Assembly: GCA_046233135.1 (NCBI GenBank)
Contig: JBJXHN010000005.1
Span: forward strand, 372,001-436,000
DNA length: 64,000 bases
Reading direction: 5' to 3'
Origin: JBJXHN01 sp046233135
GTDB taxonomy: Bacteria; Pseudomonadota; Alphaproteobacteria; Rhodospirillales; Rhodospirillaceae
The notes under the pieces are model-generated. The model was not told where the DNA came from and did no database searches. It worked only from the letters and a program-made list of their open reading frames with translations. Position 1 is the first letter of the stretch; each line of letters opens with the position of its first letter. Both the position numbers and the translations under genes were made by a program. Below, one piece after another: positions 35,454 through 43,588 of this stretch.

Positions 35454-36761
35454 ATGATTCGCATCATCCTCTTTATCGTTCTTGTGGGGCTGGTGACCTT
35501 CGGTGCCGTCTGGGTGACGGACCGGCCGGGGGTGGCTATCCTGGAATGGCTGGGCTGGCGGGTGGAAACCTCCGTGATGGTGCTGCTGCTGGCCTTGGGG
35601 GCGCTGGTCGCCGTCGGGGCGGTGCTCTACCGTCTCTTCCTGGGCGTGACGCGCCTGCCCCGCTCCATGCGACGGCGCAAGCAGGAAAAGAAGCTGCGCA
35701 AGGGCTCCCTGGCCCTGGGCGAGGGCTTCGCGGCGGCGCGGGGGGGCGATGTGCACCTCGCCCGCAAGCTGCTGAAGGATGCGGAGCGCATGATCCCCGG
35801 GGCCGTCGGAGTGCAGCAGCTGATGGCCGAAACCCATGCGGCGGCCGGCGATCTGGATCAGGCCGAGCAGGCCTATGCGGGTCTGCTGGACAATCCCCGG
35901 GTTCAGGCGGCAGGCCGGCGGGGTCTGCTCGACATGGCCCTGGCGCGCGGGGACGACGCCCGGGCCGCGGATCTGGCGGCCGAAGCCTGGGGCCAGGGCG
36001 TGGATGCCCCCTGGGTCACCCGGACCCTGTTCCGCCTGCGAGTGCAGGCCGGGCAGTGGGGCGCGGCCGAAGCGGTGCTGGTCAAGGCCGGTTCGGTGGT
36101 GCTGAAGGACGGCGAGGATTCGGGTCGGGTGCGGGCTGCGCTGCTGTGCGCCCAGGCCCGCGAGGACTCGGATGCCGGTCGCGGGCCGGAAGCCCTGCGG
36201 CAGGCGCAGATGGCCTTGGATCTGGACGCCTCTCTGGTGGATGCCACGGTGATTGCCGCCCGCCAGCTGGCCGCCGCCGGTAAGGGCCGCAAGGCAACCC
36301 AGCTGGTTGCCGGCCATTGGCGCCGGGGTCCCCATCCGGCGCTTGCCGAAGCTTGGCTGGCACTGGGCAGTGGCGAGGATGCCCAGAAGGCCCTGAAGCG
36401 GGCGCAGGAATTGGCCGACACAAACCCGGACCATCCGCTCAGCCACATGGTGGTGGCCCGGGCGGCCATGGATGCCCAGCAGTGGGACAAGGCCCGCAGC
36501 CTGCTCGCACCGCTGTCCGGTGGTCATCCGGAACCGGACATCTGCCGCCAGATGGCGCGTCTGGAAGAAGGGCAGAACGGTGATATGGCCAAGGCCAATC
36601 AGTGGCTGCATCAGGCCCTGGAGGCCGAACCCCTGATGGCCTGGATCAGCACCATAACCGGCGATCGGCTGCCCAGCTGGCAGCCCGTTTGTCCGGGGAG
36701 CGGCCGGGTCGGGGTGGTGGCTTGGCAGACGACGGCGAAGAGTCTGGCGTTGGCCTCTTGA
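35454..36761 (+). CDS. hemY: HemY-like TPR membrane protein
   Basis: 435 residues. Two N-terminal membrane segments (about 3-21 and 40-63) are followed by a basic loop and a series of TPR-like helices (for example GDLDQAEQAYAGLL). This is the HemY_N/COG3898 family found next to hemCD, with no demonstrated enzyme activity in heme synthesis. At the C-terminus, homologues carry a zinc ribbon of four cysteines; here the matching sequence (WISTITG...WQPVCPGSG) keeps only one cysteine. The stop TGA is the first three bases of a 26-bp tandem repeat. It is coupled to hemD/mic60 by a 3-bp gap. Confidence 0.87.
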   Translation: MIRIILFIVLVGLVTFGAVWVTDRPGVAILEWLGWRVETSVMVLLLALGALVAVGAVLYRLFLGVTRLPRSMRRRKQEKKLRKGSLALGEGFAAARGGDVHLARKLLKDAERMIPGAVGVQQLMAETHAAAGDLDQAEQAYAGLLDNPRVQAAGRRGLLDMALARGDDARAADLAAEAWGQGVDAPWVTRTLFRLRVQAGQWGAAEAVLVKAGSVVLKDGEDSGRVRAALLCAQAREDSDAGRGPEALRQAQMALDLDASLVDATVIAARQLAAAGKGRKATQLVAGHWRRGPHPALAEAWLALGSGEDAQKALKRAQELADTNPDHPLSHMVVARAAMDAQQWDKARSLLAPLSGGHPEPDICRQMARLEEGQNGDMAKANQWLHQALEAEPLMAWISTITGDRLPSWQPVCPGSGRVGVVAWQTTAKSLALAS

Positions 36762-36903
36762 GTCCCTTCGGCCAGGGTATGGTTTGAGTCCCTTCGGCCA
36801 AGGTATGGTTTGAGTCCCTTCGGCCAAGGTATGGTTTGAGTCCCTTCGGCCAAGGTATGGTTTGAGGCCTTTCGGCCAGGGTATGGTTTGAGGCCCTTCG
36901 GCC
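36759..36903. repeat. 26-bp tandem repeat, five full copies and one partial
   Basis: Copies start at 36759, 36785, 36811, 36837 and 36863, with a partial copy (15 bases) at 36889. Units begin TGAGTCCCTTCGGCC and end GGTATGGTT; copies 2-4 are identical, copies 1 and 5 differ at one to three bases. The first TGA is the hemY stop codon. No spacers, so not CRISPR. Confidence 0.95.
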
Positions 36904-36954
36904 TCGGGTCGAACTCAATTTGTTAACGCTAGCCGGGTAAAAGTACGCGACCGG

Positions 36955-37000
36955 AAACGGGCGCGACGGAGGGGTAACCCCCGCTCCGCCGCGCCCGTTT
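36955..37000 (+). terminator. Terminator of the hemC-hemD/mic60-hemY operon
   Basis: AAACGGGCGCG (36955-36965) pairs with CGCGCCCGTTT (36990-37000), with an inner GGAG/CTCC stem, followed by TCTTTTT. A classic strong intrinsic terminator. Confidence 0.85.
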
Positions 37001-37098
37001 TCTTTTTGCCTCGGGCGGATCGTTGGCTATCGTCCGGGGGTGCGCCGACCGCAGACCGTTCCGGTCCGGACCGGTGTGTTCTGAGGAGTTCGTTCGCC

Positions 37099-37899
37099 TT
37101 GCTGCCTTTGCACGACGACAATCCGACGACCTTGCGTCCCTTTATCACCGTGGGGCTGATCGCCGTCTGCGTGGCGGTGTTCCTCTATCAGAACAGCCTG
37201 TCGGAACGGGAAGCGACCCTGTTCGTGCTGACCTACGGCGCCATTCCCGCCGAACTGTTCGGCCATGGTTCGGCGCCGGCCTTGTGGGCCATGCCGCATT
37301 GGCTGACGCCCGTCACCTCCATGTTTCTACATGGCGGGTGGATGCATTTGATCGGTAACATGCTGTTCCTGTGGGTCTTCGGCAACAATGTGGAAGACGC
37401 GATGGGGCATGGCCGGTTCGTGGTCTTCTATGGGCTGTGCGGTCTGGTTGCCGTGGCCGCCCATGCCGCCAGTGATCCCGGGGCCGTGGTGCCGATGATC
37501 GGGGCGTCCGGGGCGATTTCCGGGGTGCTTGGTGCCTACGTGCTGCTTTATCCCCGGGCGCGCATTCTCGTCTTTGCCTGGGTTCTGGTGCTGCGGCTGC
37601 GGGCCGTCCTGGTGCTGGGCATCTGGTTCGTGATGCAGATCATGCCGGCCCTGAGCGGCGTGGACGACGGCGTGGCCTGGTGGGCCCACGTGGGCGGCTT
37701 CCTGGTGGGGATGGTGCTGGTGCTGCTGCTGAAGCGCCGGGATGTCCGGCTGTTCCAGGGCGCCAACCGCCCGCGCGGTTCCCTTGAACCACCGACCATC
37801 ACCATCCGCCTGCCCCAGCGCGGACGCAGCCGGGTGCCGGTCAGTGGGACCCCGCCGCAAAAATCTTCCTCCCCGCCCCGCCGGGGACCCTGGGGCTGA
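37099..37899 (+). CDS. Rhomboid-family intramembrane serine protease
   Basis: 266 residues from a TTG at 37099, which is preceded by GAGGAG (37083-37088) at a 10-base spacing; the longer frame from 37006 has no ribosome site and starts inside the terminator. Six membrane segments are visible. Catalytic serine S137 is in GASGAISG and catalytic histidine H197 in WAHVGG; the HGGWMHLIGNMLFLWVFG segment is typical of rhomboids. After the last membrane helix there is a proline- and arginine-rich cytosolic tail of about 50 residues. Substrate unknown. Confidence 0.9.
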   Translation: MLPLHDDNPTTLRPFITVGLIAVCVAVFLYQNSLSEREATLFVLTYGAIPAELFGHGSAPALWAMPHWLTPVTSMFLHGGWMHLIGNMLFLWVFGNNVEDAMGHGRFVVFYGLCGLVAVAAHAASDPGAVVPMIGASGAISGVLGAYVLLYPRARILVFAWVLVLRLRAVLVLGIWFVMQIMPALSGVDDGVAWWAHVGGFLVGMVLVLLLKRRDVRLFQGANRPRGSLEPPTITIRLPQRGRSRVPVSGTPPQKSSSPPRRGPWG

Positions 37900-37926
37900 C
37901 AGTCGCCCCAGGGGACAAGATGGCCC

Positions 37927-38901
37927 TCAGGGCAGGACGACCGCCTTGCCGGTGACCGACCGGTCGCGCAGGGCAGCGATGGCCTGCGCGGCATCGCCAA
38001 GCGGAAAGCTGCGGGACACCAGGGGCTTCAGGCGACCCTCCTGCCACCAGGCCAGCAGGGTTTCCATGGAGGCACGCATGCGGTCGGGGGCGATGGTGCG
38101 ATAGGCGCTGTACCAATAGCCAATTACCGACAGGTTCTTGACCAGCAGGATATTGGCAGGCGGCTGAGGCACGATGCCGCTGGCAAAGCCGACGCACAGC
38201 AGCCGTCCGTCGGGCGCGACACAGCGCAGGCTGGTATCGAACAGCGGGCCACCCACGGGGTCGTAGACCACGTTCACCCCCTTGCCGCCGGTCAGGACCT
38301 TGACCTGATCGCGCAGATCCTCGGCTTCGGAGTCCAGCACGTGATCGGCGCCATAGGTCCGCGCCGTTTCCAGCTTTTCCCGGCCCCGGGCGGTTGCGAT
38401 GACGGTGGCGCCCATGGCCTTGGCCACTTCGACCGCGGTCAGGCCGACGCCGCTGCCCGCTCCGTGGATCAGCACGCTTTCCCCCGCTTGCAGGCGGGCA
38501 CGGTCCCACAGGCCGAAATGGGCGGTGCCATAGGCGATGGGGAAGCTGGCCGCCAGGGTCAGGTCCATTCCCTCGGGCAGGGCGTAGACGTCGACGAGGT
38601 CGGCCACCACCTGGTCGGCATAGCCGCCGCCCGACACCATGGCCATGACCGGGGTGCCGGGGGCCAGGCCCATGACGGCGGATCCGGCCTCCAGCACCGT
38701 GCCGGCCACCTCGAACCCGGGGGTAAAGGGCGGCGTGGGCTTCACCTGGTACCGTCCGGCGATGAACAGCCCGTCGGCGAAGTTCACGCCCGCGGCCGCG
38801 ACGCGGATCCGCACGCCGGTGTCCGGCAGGGGCGGGTCGGGCAGGGTGGTCAGGGTCATGGTGTCGGGCTGGCCGAATTCGGCGCAAACCATGGCGCGCA
38901 T
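37927..38901 (-). CDS. Zinc-independent alcohol dehydrogenase-like NADPH:quinone oxidoreductase
   Basis: 324 residues of the medium-chain dehydrogenase/reductase superfamily, quinone oxidoreductase branch. The N-terminal GroES-like domain has AAGVNFADGLFIAGRYQ, without the zinc-ligand cysteines. The nucleotide-binding domain has HGAGSGVGLTAVEVAK and DPVGGPLFDTSLRC. Probable role: NADPH-dependent reduction of quinones or enones. The ATG at 38901 gives the usual N-terminus MRAMVCAEFGQP. It is convergent with the rhomboid gene and divergent from the TrmH-type methyltransferase. Confidence 0.9.
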   Translation of the reverse strand: MRAMVCAEFGQPDTMTLTTLPDPPLPDTGVRIRVAAAGVNFADGLFIAGRYQVKPTPPFTPGFEVAGTVLEAGSAVMGLAPGTPVMAMVSGGGYADQVVADLVDVYALPEGMDLTLAASFPIAYGTAHFGLWDRARLQAGESVLIHGAGSGVGLTAVEVAKAMGATVIATARGREKLETARTYGADHVLDSEAEDLRDQVKVLTGGKGVNVVYDPVGGPLFDTSLRCVAPDGRLLCVGFASGIVPQPPANILLVKNLSVIGYWYSAYRTIAPDRMRASMETLLAWWQEGRLKPLVSRSFPLGDAAQAIAALRDRSVTGKAVVLP

Positions 38902-39054
38902 GGGATACTCCGGAACTGAAACGACGGGGATGTCGGCGAAAGGGTTGATCCGCCGGGCTGGATGGCCATGATGCGGGCGTGGAGCGGCGGGTGCAATCGG
39001 TCTCGCGCCCGGCCCATGGATATTGCACGGATCGTGAAGGAGGATCGCAGAGCC

Positions 39055-39657
39055 ATGCGTGGCTTTTTCGGCATCGGGGTAGAAGGGATCAGCAAGGCCT
39101 ATAACGTCGGCAACGTCTTTCGGACGGCCCATGCCTTCGACGCCAGTTTCGTCTTCACCGTAGCGGCCCGCTACCAGCAGTCCGAGGGTGGAAAGGTGGA
39201 TACCTCGGACGCCCTGTCTGCCATGCCCTTCTATCGCTTCCCCGACGTGGACTCCTTGCGCCTGCCCGAAGCCTGCCAGGTAGTGGGGGTGGAGATTACC
39301 GACGATGCTGTGGATTTGCCCAGCTTCCGTCATCCGACCCGGGCGGCGTATATACTGGGGGCGGAGCGTCTGGGGCTGTCCCCGGCGATGCTGGCCCGCT
39401 GCGACCACGTGATCAAGATTCCCATGCGTTTTTCCATCAATGTCGGCATGGCCGGCACGATCGTGATGTATGATCGTCTGATCACGATGGGCCGCTTCGC
39501 GCCGCGCCCGGTGCGGTCCGGTGGTCCGACCGAACCATTGGCGGATCACATTCATGGCCGGCCGGCGTTCCGGTGTCCGGAGTCGACGGCGGCCATGGAT
39601 GCCTATCAAAGTCCCGCGCCGCTGGCCGAAGTGGCGGTCGCGCGGAGCAAGGATTGA
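39055..39657 (+). CDS. TrmH/SpoU-family RNA ribose methyltransferase
   Basis: 200 residues with SPOUT knot motifs: motif 1 NVGNVFRTAHAF, motif 2 ILGAERLGLS, motif 3 IKIPMRFSINVGMAGTIVMYD. It would 2'-O-methylate a tRNA or rRNA ribose; the specific target cannot be told. The ATG at 39055 follows AAGGAGG (39037-39043) at 11 bases, and begins where homologues do (MRGFFGIGVE). The C-terminal 35 residues after the knot are variable. Confidence 0.9.
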   Translation: MRGFFGIGVEGISKAYNVGNVFRTAHAFDASFVFTVAARYQQSEGGKVDTSDALSAMPFYRFPDVDSLRLPEACQVVGVEITDDAVDLPSFRHPTRAAYILGAERLGLSPAMLARCDHVIKIPMRFSINVGMAGTIVMYDRLITMGRFAPRPVRSGGPTEPLADHIHGRPAFRCPESTAAMDAYQSPAPLAEVAVARSKD

Positions 39658-39767
39658 TGGAATTTCTTGCCATGGCGCTTCGCGTGCGCCACATCATGAC
39701 CACAAAGGGGCAGGATAACGACTCGACCGGCCCATCCCACGAGCATAGACAGGAGACACGGCATACC

Positions 39768-40367
39768 ATGACGGCCCGATCCATTGCTTCGCGCCCGACC
39801 GTTGCCCATTCCCGCGCGGCGGGATCCGATTCCCTTTCCCTCGGACGCCGTCTGCTGGCGCTCGCAACCGCTCTGGGAGTGGGTGGGCTGCTGGCCGTGG
39901 CCGCAGCCGGCAACGCCGAGGCGCAACAGGTCAATACCCTGGGACGGTTCCAGGACTGGACCGCCTATACCATGACCGAGAACGGCGCGAAGGTCTGCTA
40001 CGTGGCCTCTCAGCCCAAGAAGGACGAGGGGAACTACACCCGTCGGGGCGATATCTATGCCCTGATCACCCATCGCCCGGCCCGCGACCAGTTCAACGTG
40101 GTGACCATCTACGCCGGCTATCCCTACGACGAAGATGCCTCGGTGGAGATGAGTGTGGACGAGAAATCGTTCCAGTTGTTCACCAAGGGCGAAACCGCCT
40201 GGGCCACCGACGACCAGGATCCGCGCATCGTTTCGGCGATGAAAGCTGGCCGCAGCATGGTGGTCAAGGGTACCTCCTCGCGCGGGACTGCCACGCGGGA
40301 TACCTATTCCCTGCTGGGGGTTACGGCGGCCCTGAACAGCATCGACAAGGCCTGCGGCGCCCGCTGA
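39768..40367 (+). CDS. IalB-family (invasion-associated locus B) secreted protein
   Basis: 199 residues with an N-terminal signal peptide: a long basic and serine-rich n-region, hydrophobic core at about 29-48 and likely cleavage after AEA near residue 52. The mature part, about 147 residues, matches the IalB domain: WTAYTMTENGAKVCYVAS, FNVVTIYAGYPYDED, and a C-terminal AACGAR-like ending (KACGAR) whose cysteine probably pairs with the N-terminal one. IalB was named in Bartonella, but the family is general in alphaproteobacteria with no agreed function. The ATG at 39768 follows AGGAGA; a strong terminator follows the gene. Confidence 0.88.
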   Translation: MTARSIASRPTVAHSRAAGSDSLSLGRRLLALATALGVGGLLAVAAAGNAEAQQVNTLGRFQDWTAYTMTENGAKVCYVASQPKKDEGNYTRRGDIYALITHRPARDQFNVVTIYAGYPYDEDASVEMSVDEKSFQLFTKGETAWATDDQDPRIVSAMKAGRSMVVKGTSSRGTATRDTYSLLGVTAALNSIDKACGAR

Positions 40368-40397
40368 CGCCAAACCTCAGGCCTGCGGACGGGAACG

Positions 40398-40437
40398 AAA
40401 CCACATGCGAGGGCGATGCCCTCTCATGTGGTTTTTT
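40398..40437. terminator. Intrinsic terminator after the IalB gene
   Basis: AAACCACATG-C-GAGGGC pairs with GCCCTC-T-CATGTGGTTT over a 3-base loop (one mismatch), followed by TTTTTT on the plus strand. Lies between convergent IalB and GGDEF genes and may serve both. Confidence 0.88.
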
Positions 40438-40477
40438 ATTGTCAGAGCGTGAGCGGCAGCGACGGTACTTTGGTCCC

Positions 40478-42529
40478 TCAGGCCGCAACCACCCGATCGC
40501 GGCCCGTTTCTTTTGCGGAATAAAGTGCGTCATCGGCGGCCTGCAGCAGGGCCTGGACGCTGGTGCCGTGGATACCGGCCTGGGACACGCCCATCGACAC
40601 GGTAAAGTGCAAGCTGCCCGTGGGGCAGGGGATTTCCAGGGCCGCAAGTCTGGTGCGCAGGCGATCGGCCAGGGGGACGGCCGCGCTTTGCGTGGTGTGG
40701 GGCAGCAGCACGGCGAATTCCTCGCCCCCCATGCGGCCCAGGACATCCGTATCGCGCAGGCAGCCCTGAACCGTGGAGACGAACAGCTTCAAGGCTTCGT
40801 CCCCCGTGGCGTGGCCATGGGTATCGTTGATGCGCTTGAAGTGGTCGATGTCGGCCAGCAGCACGGACAGGGGTTCGTCATACCGGCTGGAGCGGCTCAG
40901 TTCCCGATCGGCCGCTTCCAGGAAGGCGCGGCGGTTCTGGGCCCCGGTCAGTGGATCGGTGGTGGCCAGCCGGCGCAGCTCCTGTTCCATCCGTTTCTGG
41001 TCGGAAATGTCGGTGATCACCCCGACGATACCTGCCGCATTGCCTGCCGCGTCGGTGAAAACCGCCTTGTTGTAGATCATGCTGTGAGGGATGCCCTCCC
41101 GGTCTCGCACTTCCCGTTCATAGGCGATGGTGCCCCCCGATTTCATCAGCGCCCGGTCCAGGGAATCGCTGCGCTGGGCCTCTTCCGGCGTGGCCAGGTC
41201 GTGGACTGTCAGGCCAACCACGTCTTCTTCGGCATTGAAGCCATAGAGCTGGGCGAACGCGCCATTGCAGCCTTCGATCCGGCCGTTCAGGTCCTTGTAG
41301 AACAGGGGGCTGGGCATGGTGGCCAGCAGGGCTTGCAGGAAGCGGCGGCGTTCTTCGGCCTCGCGCAGGGCGGTTTCGGCACGTTCGTGTTCGGCGTGCA
41401 GATCTTCGGCCAGGGCCACCAGTTCGGTGGTCTGACGTTCCATTTCCGAGCGGTTGAACTCTAATTCCCGTTCGTGGATGACCTGTTCAGTGACATTGGC
41501 GATGCTCAGCTGCACGGCCTGGCGGCCTTCCCAGTCGATGGGCTGGGCATTCAGATCCAGCCAGACTTCGCTGAAATCGGCCCTTAGGGCCTCCATGCGG
41601 TGCATGGCCCGGTTCATGTCGCCGGAAATCAGATCGTGGCGCAGCTCTTCCAGGATGATCTGTTCGTGTTCGGGCAGGAACGGCTTCAGGGTGGTTTTGG
41701 CAAGCAGCTCGTTGACCGACCCTTCGCCCAGAAGGCGGGCCAGTGCCGGATTGGCGTAGAACAGATGCAGGCCTGGGCCGATGATCGCCAGACCATTGAC
41801 CGAGCCGTCGAAAAGCTCGCGGAACTTGGCGGCGTTACGGGCACTTTCCCGGCTGGTCAGAATCAGCGCCCGCAGCATCAGAACGCTGACCAGCGCTCCT
41901 ACCACGAACAGGGGCAGCACCCACAGGATCAGCGCCGCGGCATCGTGGCCTTCCTCCGAGGCTTCGGCCATTCGGTCTCGGGCGTCGCTGGCCACGGTGC
42001 GCCAGCGCTCGGTCAGGCGGTCCAGGGCCGACAGGGCGCCGGCATCGTCGGCGCTCAGGCGGCGGTCCACCTGATCGGGAGGGGCACCGGCGGCAATCGC
42101 TTCGTCAACCACTTCCAGATTGGCGCGGTAGTCGAGCAGCACCGCTTCGACCAGATCGATGTCGTGCAGTTCTTCGGGCGCAGCCTGTTCGCGGTAGGTT
42201 TCCAGCAGCACGATGGCCGCTTCCAGCTGCGCAGCGGCCATCTCGGCCGTGGGCGTATCGCCGTGCAGCACATGATCTTTATAGGCGTGGATGAAGCCGC
42301 CGTAGCCGAGCATGGTGCGCAGTGCACCCAGGTCGAGCAGACGGGACTCGGCCTCCACCTGATAGGAGCTCCAGGTTTCCGTAGTCGCACGAAGAACAGC
42401 GCCGGCTCGTAAGGAGAGGGCGATCATGGCCGTGGCCCCGGCCACGGTGACGACGACAGCAATCAATCCAAGGGTGCGGGCTGAAAGCCCACGCACCCGC
42501 TGCCACATCAAGGCGAAGGGCGATGCCAT
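40478..42529 (-). CDS. Membrane diguanylate cyclase with PAS domains
   Basis: 683 residues. Membrane segments at about 20-40 and 200-222 enclose a helical periplasmic sensor region. They are followed by two PAS domains (about 235-350, FRELFDGSVNGLAII; and about 400-520, LLATMPSPLFYKDLNGRI), joined by a coiled coil, and a GGDEF domain with DIDHFKRINDTHGH and an intact active-site GGEEF at about 599. The protein therefore should make c-di-GMP, unlike the GGQEF protein at 9752-10951. It is the last gene of a minus-strand run with two glycosyltransferases. Confidence 0.93.
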   Translation of the reverse strand: MASPFALMWQRVRGLSARTLGLIAVVVTVAGATAMIALSLRAGAVLRATTETWSSYQVEAESRLLDLGALRTMLGYGGFIHAYKDHVLHGDTPTAEMAAAQLEAAIVLLETYREQAAPEELHDIDLVEAVLLDYRANLEVVDEAIAAGAPPDQVDRRLSADDAGALSALDRLTERWRTVASDARDRMAEASEEGHDAAALILWVLPLFVVGALVSVLMLRALILTSRESARNAAKFRELFDGSVNGLAIIGPGLHLFYANPALARLLGEGSVNELLAKTTLKPFLPEHEQIILEELRHDLISGDMNRAMHRMEALRADFSEVWLDLNAQPIDWEGRQAVQLSIANVTEQVIHERELEFNRSEMERQTTELVALAEDLHAEHERAETALREAEERRRFLQALLATMPSPLFYKDLNGRIEGCNGAFAQLYGFNAEEDVVGLTVHDLATPEEAQRSDSLDRALMKSGGTIAYEREVRDREGIPHSMIYNKAVFTDAAGNAAGIVGVITDISDQKRMEQELRRLATTDPLTGAQNRRAFLEAADRELSRSSRYDEPLSVLLADIDHFKRINDTHGHATGDEALKLFVSTVQGCLRDTDVLGRMGGEEFAVLLPHTTQSAAVPLADRLRTRLAALEIPCPTGSLHFTVSMGVSQAGIHGTSVQALLQAADDALYSAKETGRDRVVAA

Positions 42530-42598
42530 TCTGTTCCGATGTTGTTTGAACTCTTTGTTTCAAGAGTTTTACCACATCCGCGCCATCCCCGTCATCCT

Positions 42599-43549
42599 TC
42601 AGCACACACCTGGAAGATGGCGGATAACCCCCTCGGGGGATAAGTCGGCAAGGGTTGGCACCCGCAGGATCTCGACCGACGGTCCCCGTTGTCCGCATAG
42701 TGCCGGATCCGAGGCATGGGCATACAGCACCAGGCTGGGACAGCCGGCCATGGCCAGCATATGCATGGGGCCGGTGTCGTTGCCCACGGCCAGCGTTGCC
42801 TTCCGGCCCAGCACCGCCAGTTGCTCCAGCGAGGTCCGGCCGAGCAGGCTCAGGGTCTCCGGCACCGCCCGCCGGATTGTTTCGGCCTCGGTTTGTTCGG
42901 AAGCCGTTCCGAGGAGAAGCGGGGTGATTCCCCGATCGACCAGATGTCTGGCCAGGGCGGCGTAGTGGGCGGCCGGCCAGCGCTTGTCCGGCCGATGGGG
43001 GGCGCCTCCGGGCACCAGCAGGGCGAAGCGGGCGGGGGGATGGCCATCGGATCCGGGGAACAAGGGGGCCAGGTCGGCCTGTGCCCAGGACAGATCCGTG
43101 GGGGGAACGTTGGTGATGCCGGCGACGGCCAGTTGATCAGCCTGGCGTTCCTGGGTGTGCAGGCGGGTGCGTTGGGGATTGGTGTGACGGAGAGAGCTGC
43201 CCGGTGCGATGCCCGACCACGCCGGGCCGCCGTCCAGCCGGCGCATCAGCCAGTGATAGACCGTGGTGCGGTCTGCGGTCTGCAGGTCGTAGACCCGGGC
43301 AAAACGGGGCGTGCGCAGGCGTCGGGCCAGGGACAGGAGGGCCGGCAGGTCGGTCAGGCGGGGGCGGGAGTCCACCCAGACATTGTCGAAATAGGGCGCC
43401 TGCCGGCAGAAATCCGCGTAAGGCGCGGTGGTCAGCAGGGTGATGGGGGCGTCCGGATGGTGGCGGCGGATCGCCGCACAGGGTCCCAGGGCCTGGATCA
43501 GGTCGCCCAGGGCGGAAAGCTTGATGATCAGGACGGGGGAGGCGCTCAC
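42599..43549 (-). CDS. Glycosyltransferase family 9 (heptosyltransferase-like)
   Basis: 316 residues with the GT9 pattern: VLIIKLSALGDLIQALGPC at the N-terminus, SGIAPGSS, LLVPGGAPHRPDKRWPAAHYAALARHL, and GNDTGPMHMLAMAGCPSLVLY at the donor-binding end. Such enzymes add heptose or related sugars to the lipopolysaccharide core. It follows the GT4 gene by 39 bp on the same strand, implying a joint role in envelope glycan assembly. The hairpin AACTCTT/AAGAGTT at 42549-42568, just after the gene on the minus strand, may end its transcript. Confidence 0.9.
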   Translation of the reverse strand: MSASPVLIIKLSALGDLIQALGPCAAIRRHHPDAPITLLTTAPYADFCRQAPYFDNVWVDSRPRLTDLPALLSLARRLRTPRFARVYDLQTADRTTVYHWLMRRLDGGPAWSGIAPGSSLRHTNPQRTRLHTQERQADQLAVAGITNVPPTDLSWAQADLAPLFPGSDGHPPARFALLVPGGAPHRPDKRWPAAHYAALARHLVDRGITPLLLGTASEQTEAETIRRAVPETLSLLGRTSLEQLAVLGRKATLAVGNDTGPMHMLAMAGCPSLVLYAHASDPALCGQRGPSVEILRVPTLADLSPEGVIRHLPGVC

Positions 43550-43588
43550 GGTGGGGGCAAGGGTCCGGTTCTTGGGCAGGGCCAGACA

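Noticed and set aside
33717..36827. A 1036-codon open frame on the minus strand
   Set aside because: It lies exactly opposite the hemD/mic60 and hemY genes, has histidine-, glycine- and arginine-rich shadow composition and no recognisable domain. High-GC codon bias creates such antisense frames.
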